NCBI GenBank assembly: GCA_038141425.1
Contig: JAYQIC010000007.1
Span: forward strand, 358,331-422,330
Direction of reading: 5' to 3'
DNA length: 64,000 nucleotides
Origin: UBA7985 sp038141425
Lineage (GTDB): Bacteria > Pseudomonadota > Alphaproteobacteria > UBA7985
A program made the position numbers and the translations under genes. Below are positions 41,996 to 53,570 of the stretch, piece after piece. Below the pieces are notes generated by a model. The model saw only the letters and a program-made list of their open reading frames with translations. It searched no databases and had not been told where the DNA came from. How positions within the stretch are numbered: the stretch's first letter is position 1; every line of letters starts with the position of its first letter.

Positions 41996-42017
41996 AAAAG
42001 CTGTCAGCGCGCAGTCT

Positions 42018-44025
<2,008 letters not shown>

Positions 44026-44055
44026 GCCCGGCAATCCTTCACGTTGAAAATTGGT

Positions 44056-44070
44056 GTTCAGTATCTGTTC
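44056..44070. promoter_or_regulatory. LexA (SOS) box upstream of parE
   Basis: GTTC-AGTATCT-GTTC is an exact match to the alphaproteobacterial LexA consensus GTTC-N7-GTTC, 31 bases before the parE ATG on the minus strand, where it could block transcription. Confidence 0.7.
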
Positions 44071-44162
44071 CGATATATCGCGCTTATGCGTCACAAACGC
44101 AAGCCGCTTTCCAACCTCTGAGGGTCTGAAATTATGGGCAAATTGACAATTGGGTTCCGATC

Positions 44163-45215
44163 ATGAAGTCTTCTATTATGCGACGGAGATCCGAGCAGAT
44201 AAGGGCCCTCGATGGCCTCTACCGCGACGGCCACGTCACGTCAGCCGAGCGTGCTGCTGCCTGGCGCAGTCTTTTCCCGGCCAGCATCACGGTGTGGGAC
44301 GGTCGCTTACTGTGGGTGCTATCGGCCCTGTGTCTGGCACTGACCCTGTTTTCGGTCGCCGCGCTGAACCTGACCCTGATCCTGCAGTTTTTTGAGGCCC
44401 AGCTCGAATGGCTGACCCGGCGGTGGTTCGATATCCTGCGCTGGAGCAGCCTGATCCATGTCACCCTGGCGAGCCTGCCGCTGCTGCTGTTCGCGGGCCT
44501 CGCCGCGCGTGAACCGCGAGCGTGGGTGCAGCAGATCCTGCTGGTACTGACCATGGCGCTGGTGGCGCTGCCAGTGATCGTCACCGGTCAGATTTATCAG
44601 GGCGGGGCGAATGCCAGCGGTCTGTTCCTGATCTGGGGCCTGCTGGCGCTGCCAGTCGCGGTTGCCGCCCGCACCAAGGTCGCCTGGGTCTTCATTCAGG
44701 TGCTTGCCTATCTGTTCGTGCTCTATCAATTCGGCGAGGGCTTCACCTTCAGCCCGCTGATTCAGTCGGCGGTGGCGCTGGCCGGGCTCGGGCTGTGGGC
44801 CTTGATGGGCCGTACCGGGGCGGAATGGGTCCGGGGGCGCTGGTACCCGGCGGTCAATCTGGTGGCGCTGGGCGGCATGGCCGCCGTCTCTGTCTTCGGC
44901 CCGACCGGCGTGGCGCTGGCGACGCTGGTTGTTGGCCTGATTGCCTTTGGGCTGATCATTTGGCGGAGCGGTCTGCGGACCCTTCTGGGCGGCTTGTCGT
45001 ACATTCTCATCGTATCGCTGATTGCATTCTTCTTCCTGCGCTACACCGCCTTCGATTTCATTGGTGACAACATCCTTTCCGGGGGCTTCTTGCTCAATCT
45101 GGTGGTGTTGCTCTGGTTCGTCGGTGCGATTGCCCTCTACCTGCGCCTGCGCCAGAGAGCCGGCAGCGCCGTGAACCAAGACCAAGTCACAGCGGGGGAC
45201 AGCGGCAATGGCTGA
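44163..45215 (+). CDS. DUF2157-type multi-pass membrane protein
   Basis: An intact 350-residue protein. A soluble N-terminus (MKSSIMRRRSEQIRALDGLYRDGHVTSAERAAAW) resembles DUF2157, followed by about ten hydrophobic helices such as LLWVLSALCLALTLFSVAAL. Its stop overlaps the next gene by eight bases, and the next two genes encode DUF4401 and GDYXXLXY-type proteins, a recurring trio of unknown function. No catalytic residues are recognised. Confidence 0.8.
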   Translation: MKSSIMRRRSEQIRALDGLYRDGHVTSAERAAAWRSLFPASITVWDGRLLWVLSALCLALTLFSVAALNLTLILQFFEAQLEWLTRRWFDILRWSSLIHVTLASLPLLLFAGLAAREPRAWVQQILLVLTMALVALPVIVTGQIYQGGANASGLFLIWGLLALPVAVAARTKVAWVFIQVLAYLFVLYQFGEGFTFSPLIQSAVALAGLGLWALMGRTGAEWVRGRWYPAVNLVALGGMAAVSVFGPTGVALATLVVGLIAFGLIIWRSGLRTLLGGLSYILIVSLIAFFFLRYTAFDFIGDNILSGGFLLNLVVLLWFVGAIALYLRLRQRAGSAVNQDQVTAGDSGNG

Positions 45216-46198
45216 TCTCGACCGCTGGATCGAAGGCCTCAACCGGCCCGACGTCGCCGAGGCACTGGCGCGACAGCGCGAGCACCGCAAGGGTACATGG
45301 GTCGCGCGCGGTCTGATGGTGCCGGCGCTGCAGTTTGGGATCGGTACCCTCTCCATTCCATTGGGCTTTCTCTACTTCGGCCTGCTGGAAACGGGTGTGG
45401 CCTTGCTGATCGTCCCGGGTCTGGTTTTCTCGGCCTGGCTTCCGTGGTTGACCGAAATCTGCAAAATCCCGCAAAGCAGGCCAGCCAGCCGCTGTTCCTG
45501 ACATCTGCCGGGTTTCTTCTGGTGCCGCTGCTGGGCGTCGTCGCGACCCTTCATATCGCCATCGCCCTCTATCCCTTTAATGATGCCTATGCCTTTCCGT
45601 TTCTGTCCGGTGCCGCGGTATTGGCGATCGGGGTGGGGTCGCAATGGGGCTTTTTGCAACCGCTTTGGCGGCTGATTGCAGGATTGATGGCCCCGGTCGG
45701 CGGCTTTGTGGTGCTCTGGTGCGCGCTCGGACAAGCCAGCGTGATGTTCGCGGGTGGTTCCTCGACTACGTCGATCAGAACAGCTTGCGCATGCACATGC
45801 AGTGGGTCTTGATCGCCGCGCTGCTGGTGCTCGCGGGCCTGATGCTGCTCGAGCGGCGCTGGCCGCGGGCTTGGACGCTGCGCGATGGTACCGCCGTCTT
45901 CCTGCTGGTCGCTGCCTGTGTTGGCGCGGGCGGGGGTTTTGGCTGGTTGCCCTGGTGCCAACTGCTGGTGCCCGCCGGGGTCTTTGTGCTCGCCCGGCTG
46001 TGGCGGGGGCAGGCGCTGCAGGTCCTTGCCATTATTGCCTTCATCGCGGTCCTGATTGCCGCTTACCGTCAGGCCGAGGTTTCCTTCGTCATCAAGGCCG
46101 GACTGTTCGCGCTGCTGGCCATCGGGCTCGCCGTTGGCGCAGTGGTCGTCGGCCGCCGCGTCGCCTTTCAGCAACAGCAGGGGGCTGACGGCTCATGA
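45208..46198 (+). CDS. DUF4401-type multi-pass membrane protein, two frame changes
   Basis: Start MADLDRWIEGLNRPDVAEALARQ, then a chain of hydrophobic segments (IGTLSIPLGFLYFGLLETGVALLIV; AGFLLVPLLGVVATLHIAIALYPF; WVLIAALLVLAGLMLL). Frame changes near 45,473 and 45,760 interrupt it; the second join restores WFLDYVDQNSLRMHMQWVL. About 330 residues. DUF4401 assignment rests on its position between a DUF2157-like and a GDYXXLXY-like gene and on general form. Confidence 0.7.
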
Positions 46199-46760
46199 GC
46201 TTCACCCGCCTGCGCCCACTGCTGATCGGCCTGTCCGTGGTTCTGACCCTCGTGTTCGTGGTCTGGACGGTGTGGCGCAACGAGCAGACCATCGCCAACG
46301 GCCGCGACGCCTTTGTCGAGCTGCGCCCGGTCGACCCGCTGTCGCTGGTCCAGGGCTACTACATGGCGCTGAATATGCAGGTCGATCTGCCGCCCAGAGA
46401 GGGCCGGGGCATCGCCGATGCACGGGCCGTCTTTACCCTCAATGATCGGGGCGTCGCGACCGCCAGCCGCTGGCTTGACCTCGGGAAGGTGGCGAACAGG
46501 GCACGGGCGGTGCATCGGCTGATCTCAGAGCCGACGAAGTCATCCTCCGGGTCGGGGAGGCTGGTCGGCGCCTGTCGGTTAAGCCCGATAGCTTCCTGTT
46601 CGAGGACGGGCAGTCTGAGACCTACGAGGGTGCACGCTACGGTCATTTCCGCGTGCTCGCCGATGGTCGTTCGGTGCTGATCGGCCTGACCGACGGCGAT
46701 CTGCAACCGCTGGTCCCGGTCAAGCGCCGGATCGAAGCGGCGGCTTCGACGGTCCGCTAA
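46195..46760 (+). CDS. GDYXXLXY-family periplasmic protein, one frame change
   Basis: One N-terminal anchor (LLIGLSVVLTLVFVVWTVW) then RDAFVELRPVDPLSLVQGYYMALNM. The family motif normally reads GDYxxLxY; here it is GYYMALNM, so the Asp and last Tyr are replaced. After a change near 46,500 the sequence continues ADEVILRVGEAGRRLSVKPDSFLFEDG and YGHFRVLADGRSVLIGL, ending at TAA 46758-46760. About 188 residues. Overlaps the preceding gene by ATGA. Confidence 0.75.
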
Positions 46761-46904
46761 TCGATCCGGGTCGATGCCAGCCCAGCAAGCCGGTTCGGGC
46801 CATGCCGAACAAGTCGGGTCAATGCCAGCCGAACGACGCCTTTCCCCGCGGGGCTTGAGGCGCGCCCATGCTGCACGAAAAAGCACGAAGCAGAGGCGCT
46901 CCAT

Positions 46905-46931
46905 GAAAAAAGGGTCGCCGAAGCGACCCTT
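46905..46931 (-). terminator. Rho-independent terminator of glnA
   Basis: On the minus strand GGGTCGC-TTCG-GCGACCC forms a perfect seven-pair stem with a stable TTCG tetraloop followed by six or more T's, about 80 bases past the glnA stop. Confidence 0.9.
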
Positions 46932-47008
46932 GATCCGTTGTGCCTTGAACCGGCGGGAGGCTAGGCCACGGTGTGGCCTGTCCCTGTCGCCGGGTCTGCG
47001 CAGTCGGC

Positions 47009-48418
47009 CTAGACCGAGTAGTACATCTTGAACTCGACCGGGTGTGGTGCGAATTCGAACTCGACCACTTCTTCCATCTTCAGGTCGATGTAAGCCTCGA
47101 TCTGATCCTTGGTGAACACGCCACCTTCGAGCAGGAAGTCGTGGTCCGCCTTGAGCGAGTCCAGCGCTTCGCGCAGGGAGCCACAGACGGTCGGAATGTC
47201 CTTCAGTTCCTCGTCGGACAGCTCGTACAGATCTTCGTCGCGCGGGTCGCCCGGGTCGATCTTGTTCTTGATGCCGTCGAGGCCAGCCATCAGCATGGCG
47301 GAGAAACACAGGTATGGGTTCGCGGTCGGATCCGGGAAGCGGATTTCCATGCGCTTGGCCTTCGGCGAGGAGCCGAACGGGATCCGGCACGATGCCGAAC
47401 GGTTGCGCGCAGAGTAGGCGAGCAGCACCGGTGCTTCAAAGCCCGGAACCAGACGCTTGTAGGAGTTGGTCGACGGGTTGGTGAAGGCGTTCAGTGCCTT
47501 GGCGTGCTTGAGAACACCGCCGATGTACCACAGCGCTTCCTGGGACAGGCCTGCGTACTTGTCGCCGGCGAACAGCGGCTGACCGTCTTTCCAGATCGAC
47601 TGGTGACAGTGCATGCCGGTGCCGTTATCGCCCTGGACAGGCTTGGGCATGAAGGTTGCGGACTTGCCGTAGGACGCGGCGACGTTGTGCACCACGTACT
47701 TGTAGAGCTGCAGCTTGTCGGCAACCCGGGTCAGGTGGTCGAAGGTCATGCCCAGCTCGTGCTGGGAGGGCGCCACCTCGTGGTGGTGCTTGTCCATGTC
47801 CACGCCCATGGCCAGCAGGGTCGAGGTCATCTCGGCGCGGATGTCGCCGGACTGGTCGATCGGGTTGACCGGGAAGTAGCCGCCCTTGACGCCCGGACGG
47901 TGGCCCATGTTGCCGCCTTCCATTTCGTCGCCGGAGGCGTAGGGGCCTTCTTCGGAGTAGAACTCGAAGAACGAACGGTTCATTTCGACCGAGAAGCGAA
48001 CATCGTCGAACATGAAGAACTCGGCTTCAGGGCCGAAGAACACGTCGGTGCCTACGCCGCTGTCCTTGACGAATTGCTCGGCCTTCTTCGCGGTGCCGCG
48101 TGGGTCGCGGGAGTAGAACTCGCCGGTGATCGGGTCCTTGACGTCACAGAAGATGATCAGCTGTGGCTGAGCGGTGAAGGGGTCCATCACCGCCGTGTCC
48201 ATGTCGGGCACGAGCAGCATGTCGGACTCGTTGATGGCTTTCCAGCCCGCGATCGAAGAGCCGTCGAACAGGATGCCTTCGTTGAAGGCGTCTTCGTCCA
48301 TGGCGTGCTCGCACATGGCGAGGTGCTGCAGCTTGCCGCGGGGATCGGTGAAGCGCACGTCGATGTACTCAACGTCGTTCTCTTCGATCATCTTTCTGAT
48401 ATCAGCATAGGTGGTCAT
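47009..48418 (-). CDS. glnA: Glutamine synthetase type I
   Basis: An intact 469-residue GSI enzyme making glutamine from glutamate, ammonia and ATP. Signatures are DGSSIAGWKAINESDMLL, FGPEAEFF, KPVQGDNGTGMHCHQSIW (ATP region) and SCRIPFGSSPKAKRMEIRFPD. A tyrosine in DEDLYELSDEEL, about residue 400, matches the adenylylation loop, so control by GlnE is expected. Downstream of glnB on the same strand with a 112-base gap, the standard alphaproteobacterial glnBA operon. Confidence 0.97.
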   Translation of the reverse strand: MTTYADIRKMIEENDVEYIDVRFTDPRGKLQHLAMCEHAMDEDAFNEGILFDGSSIAGWKAINESDMLLVPDMDTAVMDPFTAQPQLIIFCDVKDPITGEFYSRDPRGTAKKAEQFVKDSGVGTDVFFGPEAEFFMFDDVRFSVEMNRSFFEFYSEEGPYASGDEMEGGNMGHRPGVKGGYFPVNPIDQSGDIRAEMTSTLLAMGVDMDKHHHEVAPSQHELGMTFDHLTRVADKLQLYKYVVHNVAASYGKSATFMPKPVQGDNGTGMHCHQSIWKDGQPLFAGDKYAGLSQEALWYIGGVLKHAKALNAFTNPSTNSYKRLVPGFEAPVLLAYSARNRSASCRIPFGSSPKAKRMEIRFPDPTANPYLCFSAMLMAGLDGIKNKIDPGDPRDEDLYELSDEELKDIPTVCGSLREALDSLKADHDFLLEGGVFTKDQIEAYIDLKMEEVVEFEFAPHPVEFKMYYSV

Positions 48419-48530
48419 GCCCTATCCTTTCTTGGTCGTTCTGGTTCACTTTGAGATTGGTGTTCAGGAATGCAGGTGCGGGGCCTGAACGACCCCTTGT
48501 CAGGCGTGGCTCGGCGCGAAGGCTGGTCGG

Positions 48531-48869
48531 TCAGACCGCTTCGTCACCGCGTTCGCCGGTTCTGATGCGGACCACGTCGATGACGTCGGTGACCCAGATC
48601 TTGCCGTCACCGATCCGCCCGGTCTTGGCGCTGGTCTCGATAGCCTGCAGCGCATCGTCGAGCTGGGCGTCAGCGACAATCAGGTCGATTTTCACTTTGG
48701 GCAGGAAATCAACGACATACTCGGCGCCGCGGTAGAGCTCGGTGTGGCCTTTCTGGCGACCAAAACCCTTGGCCTCGGTCACGGTAATGCCGGCCAGGCC
48801 GATTGTGTGGAGGGCTTCTTTGACGTCGTCGAGCTTGAAGGGTTTGATGACAGCTTCGATCTTTTTCAT
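48531..48869 (-). CDS. glnB: Nitrogen regulatory protein P-II
   Basis: An intact 112-residue P-II signal protein. The N-terminus is MKKIEAVIKPFKLDDVKEAL; the T-loop GRQKGHTELYRGAEYVVDF contains the uridylylated Tyr51; the C-terminal signature is KTGRIGDGKIWV. It senses 2-oxoglutarate and energy state and controls GlnE/NtrB. The genetic link to glnA, rather than to amtB, supports GlnB over GlnK. Confidence 0.96.
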   Translation of the reverse strand: MKKIEAVIKPFKLDDVKEALHTIGLAGITVTEAKGFGRQKGHTELYRGAEYVVDFLPKVKIDLIVADAQLDDALQAIETSAKTGRIGDGKIWVTDVIDVVRIRTGERGDEAV

Positions 48870-49212
48870 GGTGGTCTACGCCTTGGAACAAACTGAGGGC
48901 CGGGGATACGCCGCTATGAGGCGGCGCAGCAGCCGTTTCGACGTCAGGCTTTAGCGCTCTCGGGGCCAGACTGAGAAGACTTTGCTGCGAAAAAGGGCAG
49001 TTTTGGCCGGTTTCGGACCCCCAGCGGCCGGATAAAAGGCAAATAATCCGCCTCAAAAAATAGGCACCGGCATAAATTTCAGCCACTGATGTGTTTTTGA
49101 GCCGATTCCGAATCGCAGCTGTACCACCGATTTCCGCATGGGAGCCCCGGACCGCGCAGGGTCCGGGTCGCTTGACCCGCCCCACCGTCTGGCGTATCGA
49201 AGCGGTCTTGAT

Positions 49213-49290
49213 GGCGACTGTAGCTCAGCTGGTTAGAGCACCGGTTTGTGGTACCGGGGGTCGTGGGTTCGAGCCCCATCAGTCGCCCCA
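49213..49290 (+). tRNA. tRNA-His (GTG anticodon)
   Basis: A cloverleaf with a GCGACTG/CAGTCGC acceptor stem, D-arm TAGCTCAGCTGGTTAGAGC, anticodon arm CCGGT-TTGTGGT-ACCGG (anticodon GTG) and T-arm GTGGG-TTCGAGC-CCCAT. CCA is encoded at 49288-49290. G at 49213 is the extra G-1, facing C73, the histidine identity element. Confidence 0.97.
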
Positions 49291-49313
49291 CTCTTCCGGG
49301 AGAAACCCGGCCT

Positions 49314-49993
49314 GTGACCCAAGACCACGCCCCCAATCAGACGTCAGCGTCAAAGCCGCCCTTTGCCCTGTCCGCAGGGCGCCGGGATATGCTGGCCTTC
49401 ATCACCCGCTACGAGCTGTTCAAGCTGATCGCTGACCGTCCGGGCGTGATCCTCGAACTGGGGGTGCAGCACGGGCAGGGGCTGATGTCCTTCGCCCATA
49501 TTGTCTCCAATGTTGAGCCCAATCACGTCGCCCGTCGCATCTATGGCTTCGATACTTTCGAGGGCTTTCCGGCGGTCGATGCGGTGGATCAGGCCAAGGC
49601 CGGTCGTAACGCCCGTCCCGGACGGCTGAAGGGCGATCTGGAGCGTCTGCAACAGGCGATTGCTGACCACGATCAGGATCGGTTTCTTGGGCAGGTACCC
49701 CGCGTGGAACTGGTCGTCGGCGATGTCGAAGAAACGCTGCCGGCTTTATCGAGGCCAACCCGCAGTTGCTGATCGCGCTGGTCTATGTCGATCTTTGTCT
49801 GTATCGGCCGACGGCAGCGGCGCTGCGGGCGCTGTGGCCGCTCATGCCCAAGGGCTCTGTGCTGGCTTTTGACCAGCTGGCATTTCCGGAGTTTCCCGGC
49901 GAAACGCGCGCTGCGCTCGAGGTGATCGGCGCCGAGGCCCTTGATTTGCGTCGCTTCAATTTCGAAAGCCAGGTTTCTTACCTGATCCGTTGA
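49314..49993 (+). CDS. TylF/MycF-like SAM-dependent methyltransferase, one frame change
   Basis: Class I methyltransferase of the macrocin O-methyltransferase group. The core is FITRYELFKLIADRPGVILELGVQHGQGLMSFA (glycine-rich SAM loop variant) and YGFDTFEGFPAVD, then VELVVGDVEETLP. After a frame change near 49,740 it continues IALVYVDLCLYRPTAAALRALWPLM and GSVLAFDQLAFPEFPGE. GTG 49314 is preferred because the residues before ATG 49389 also look conserved. About 226 residues. It is an isolated gene after tRNA-His with no antibiotic or glycan cluster, so the acceptor is unknown. Confidence 0.8.
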
Positions 49994-50463
49994 GGGCGGA
50001 ACATTCGTTCGCTGAAAACCTGTCTCTTGCCCTGCAACAGCTCTGGGTGGCGTGGTCGTTTCTCGGGCGCTTCGCGCCCTTCGAACCGCCCCCGCGCAAC
50101 CAGATCGGCGACCCTGTCGCCGGTCGGGCTCCGCCCTCCATGCCTGCTGGTTGGTCGAAGGTTGCGCTGTCATCACAGCCTGCCATCGGTAAAGGGGTTC
50201 AGCTTGCCTGAACCCCTGCCACGTGGCGAACGCGGGGTGTGAGGCCGGCAGGGTTGGTGCGCAGCACCACGGCCGGAGGCCGCGCGTCAGCGACCTTGCG
50301 GCCTCGAGGGGCAGCGCCCCTTGGACTGCATGGGGGTGTTGGCGCCACGGAGAGCCCTTGAGCCGGCGGAGACGGGCCTGATTGCGTGGGCTGCGCGCGG
50401 GAGGGCTGAGGGGCGCGGAGCGCCCCCAGCCCGAGCGTGCCACCCAGGCCCGGATCAGCTGGC
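49994..50463. other. 470-base non-coding region with several GC-rich hairpins
   Basis: Between the methyltransferase and the 3' end of uvrA. Perfect hairpins include GGGCGC-TTC-GCGCCC near 50,070, AGGGGTTCAG-CTTGC-CTGAACCCCT at 50193-50217, AGGGGC-AGC-GCCCCT near 50,310 and GGGGCGC-GGA-GCGCCCC at 50410-50426. None is followed by a T-run. No convincing gene is present. Confidence 0.55.
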
Positions 50464-53318
50464 CTAGAGCTGTTGCCGCAAGTATCGGCTGGTGTGGCCT
50501 TCGTCGCTGGCTGCGACCTCTTCAGGGGTGCCCTCGGCCACGACACGTCCGCCGCCCGATCCGCCTTCTGGACCGATGTCGATGATCCAGTCGGCGGTTT
50601 TGATGACTTCGAGGTTGTGCTCGATCACGATCACCGTGTTGCCCTGGTCGGTCAGGCGATGCAGCACCTCGAGCAGCTTGGCGACGTCGTGGAAATGCAG
50701 GCCGGTTGTGGGTTCATCGAGGATGTAGACCGTCTTGCCCGGTGGAGCGCTTCGACAGTTCCTTGGACAGCTTGACCCGCTGCGCCTCGCCGCCGGACAG
50801 GGTGGTCGCAGACTGGCCGACTTTGATGTAGGTCAGGCCGACCTCTGCCAGCATCTCCATCTTCGACCGGATCGAGGGCACCGCCTTGAAGAACTCCACC
50901 GCGTCTTCGACGGTCATGTCCAGCACGTCGGCGATCGACTTGTCCTTGAACCGGACTTCCAGCGTCTCGCGGTTGTAGCGCTTGCCCTTGCAGACGTCGC
51001 ACTGGACGTAGATATCGGGGAGGAAGTGCATCTCGATCTTGATCAGCCCGTCGCCCTGGCAGGCCTCGCAGCGTCCACCCTTGACGTTGAATGAGAAGCG
51101 ACCGGGCTTGTAGCCGCGGGCCTTGGATTCAGGCAGGCCGGCGAACCAGTCGCGAATGGGCCGAAGGCGCCGGTGTAGGTGGCAGGATTGGACCGCGGCG
51201 TGCGTCCGATGGGGGACTGATCGATGACGATAATCTTGTCCACCTGATCCATGCCCAAGATGGCATCGTGGGCGCCGGGGGTGTCGCGCGAGCCGTGCAG
51301 GTGGCGGGCCAGAGCCTTGTGCAGGGTTTCCAGCGTCAGCGTCGACTTGCCCGACCCTGAAACCCCGGTGACACAGGTCATGATCCCCATCGGGAACTCA
51401 ACCGTCAGGTCGTCGAGATTGTTCGCCCGCGCGCCCTCGATCCGCAGCGCACGTCCGGTCTTGCGCGGTCGGCGCTTCTCCGGCACTGGGATGGCGCGGG
51501 TGCCGCTGAGGTACTGACCGGTGATCGATGTCTTGGCTTTCTCGACCTTGGCCGGGGTGCCTTCGGCCACCACCTGACCGCCGTGGACCCCGGCACCCGG
51601 CCCCATGTCGACAAGATAATCCGCCGCGCGGATCGCGTCCTCGTCGTGTTCGACCACCAGCACGGTGTTGCCCAGATCCCGGAGCCGCGTCAGGGTCTCC
51701 AGCAGGCGGTCGTTGTCGCGCTGGTGCAGGCCGATCGACGGTTCGTCGAGCACGTACAGCACCCCGGTCAGCCCCGAACCGATCTGCGAGGCCAGACGGA
51801 TACGCTGGCTCTCCCTCCCGACAGCGTCGCCGACCCGCGTGAGAGCGTCAGATAGGACAGCCCGACGTTGTTCAGGAAGCCCAGCCGCTCCTGAATCTCC
51901 TTGAGGATGCGCTCGGCGATCTCCCCCTGCTTGCCGCTCAGCCGGTCGGGCAGGGCCCGGAACCAGGCATCAGCCTCACCGATCGACATCTCGCTGACCC
52001 GGCCGATATGGAGGTCGTCGATCTTGACCACCAGCGCTTCTTCCTTGAGCCTGTGGCCCCCGCAGCTGTCACACGCGCGGCGGTTCTGGTACTTGCCCAG
52101 CTCCTCCCGCACCCAGTCGCTGTCGGTCTCCCGGTAACGCCGGTCCATATTGTTGATCAGCCCCTCGAACGGGCGCGTGGTGCGGTAGGCCCGGGTGCCG
52201 TCGTCGTAGATCATGGTCACGGCCTCGTCGCCCGACCCGTAGAGCAGGATTTCGCGGTCGCCCTTCCGCAACTCGTCGAAGGGCGTATCCAGATCAAAGC
52301 CGAAGTGGGCGCTGATCGCGTCAAGGGTCTGCATGTAGTACTTCGACGAGCTGTTGGCCCAGGGCGCCAGCGCACCTTCGCGCAGGCTCAGCCCCCGCAC
52401 CGGCACCACCAGATCCGGGTCAAAGAACAGCTGGTGACCCAGCCCATCGCACGACGGACAGGCGCCGAAGGGGTTGTTGAAGGAGAACAGCCGGGGCTCG
52501 ATCTCGTCGATGGTAAAGCCGCTGACCGGACAGGCAAACTTGGCGGAAAAGGTCGTCCGCTCTTCGGTCTTGGCATTCTCGATGATCGCCAGTCCGTCAG
52601 CCAGCTCGAGCGCGGTCTCAAAGCTGTCGGCCAGCCGTTGTTCCATGCCTTCCTTGAGCACCACCCGGTCGACCACGACTTCGATGGTGTGCTTGAACTT
52701 CTTGTCCAGCGCCGGGGCTTCTTCGATCAGGTACATGACATCGTCGATCTTGACCCGCTGGAAGCCGCGCTTCTGCAGCTCGGCGAGCTCCTTGCGGTAC
52801 TCGCCCTTTCGCCCGCGCACGATCGGCGCCAGCAGATACAGCCGCGCGCCTTCGCCCTTCTCGATGGTCCGGTCGACCATCTGGCTGATGGTCTGGCTCT
52901 CGATCGGCAGGCCGGTGGCGGGCGAGTAGGGGATGCCGACCCGGGCGTAGAGCAGGCGCAGATAGTCGTAGATTTCCGTCACCGTGCCCACGGTCGAGCG
53001 CGGGTTCTTCGACGTGGTCTTCTGCTCGATCGAAATCGCCGGGGACAGGCCCTCGATGCTGTCCACATCGGGCTTTTCCATCATTTCGAGGAACTGCCGG
53101 GCGTAGGCCGACAGGCTCTCGACGTAGCGGCGCTGACCCTCCGCATAAATAGTATCGAAAGCCAGCGAGGATTTGCCGGACCCCGACAGGCCGGTGATCA
53201 CAACCAGCTGGTTTCTCGGCAGGTCGATGTTGACCCCTCGCAGGTTATGCTCGCGCGCCCCGCGCACGGAAATATAGGGGCTTTCGTTGGCGGCGAAGCC
53301 GGTCTTCTTCGAAGGCAT
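50464..53318 (-). CDS. uvrA: UvrABC excinuclease subunit A, three frame changes
   Basis: DNA damage-recognition ATPase of nucleotide excision repair, with duplicated ABC modules and zinc motifs. First module: Walker A GLSGSGKSSLAFDT, zinc cysteines CPSCDGLGH and CDSCGG, signature LSGG. Second module: VTGVSGSGKSTL and LSGGEAQRVKLSKEL, ending EGHTSRYLRQQL. Frame changes near 51,810 (after SATLSGG), 51,155 (GAFGPIRDWFAGL) and 50,742 (STG-RTVYILDEPTTGLH) are reconstructed from family sequence. About 951 residues, the normal size. A degenerate LexA box lies just upstream. Confidence 0.95.
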
Positions 53319-53333
53319 AGGGAGGCCGATCGG

Positions 53334-53348
53334 GTTCAGGTTCAGTTA
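53334..53348. promoter_or_regulatory. Degenerate LexA box upstream of uvrA
   Basis: GTTC-AGGTTCA-GTTA matches GTTC-N7-GTTC at seven of eight fixed positions, 16 bases before the uvrA ATG. uvrA is a usual SOS gene, which supports the call; the mismatch weakens it. The remaining uvrA-coaD gap (53,349-53,570) shows nothing else recognisable. Confidence 0.45.
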
Positions 53349-53570
53349 AATCGACCCAAGAGACTAAGGCTTTTCCGGCAGGGCCAGACCGCACCAACGC
53401 ATTTCTGGGGTTAATCACACCCACTGACCAGCTGGGGACGGTGTGGCGTCGATTTCCCGCGGCAACCGCGTCAATTTGGCATCGATCCCGCCCGGCGCAG
53501 CCCAGTATGCGTCAGACGACAGGCCGCCGCTTTCAACGCCTCCCAAGGCGCCGGAACGCAGGAAGCAGGG

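Noticed and set aside
41580..42017. Small open frames in the gap between the hydrolase and parE
   Set aside because: They overlap the terminator and the palindromic repeat, have no ribosome sites and show no homology that I recognise.
46766..46830. Two near-identical GGGTC(G/A)ATGCCAGCC segments after the GDYXXLXY gene
   Set aside because: Only two short copies; too little to call a repeat element.
48941..48970. Possible sigma-54 promoter for glnB (TGGC-N9-GCGCT on the minus strand)
   Set aside because: Only the GG/GC spacing fits; the -12 element is poor and no NtrC sites are evident.
52008..53414. A 468-codon open frame antisense to uvrA, and similar long antisense frames over gyrA and glnA
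   Set aside because: They are by-products of high GC and codon bias opposite strongly conserved genes; their translations show no family signatures.
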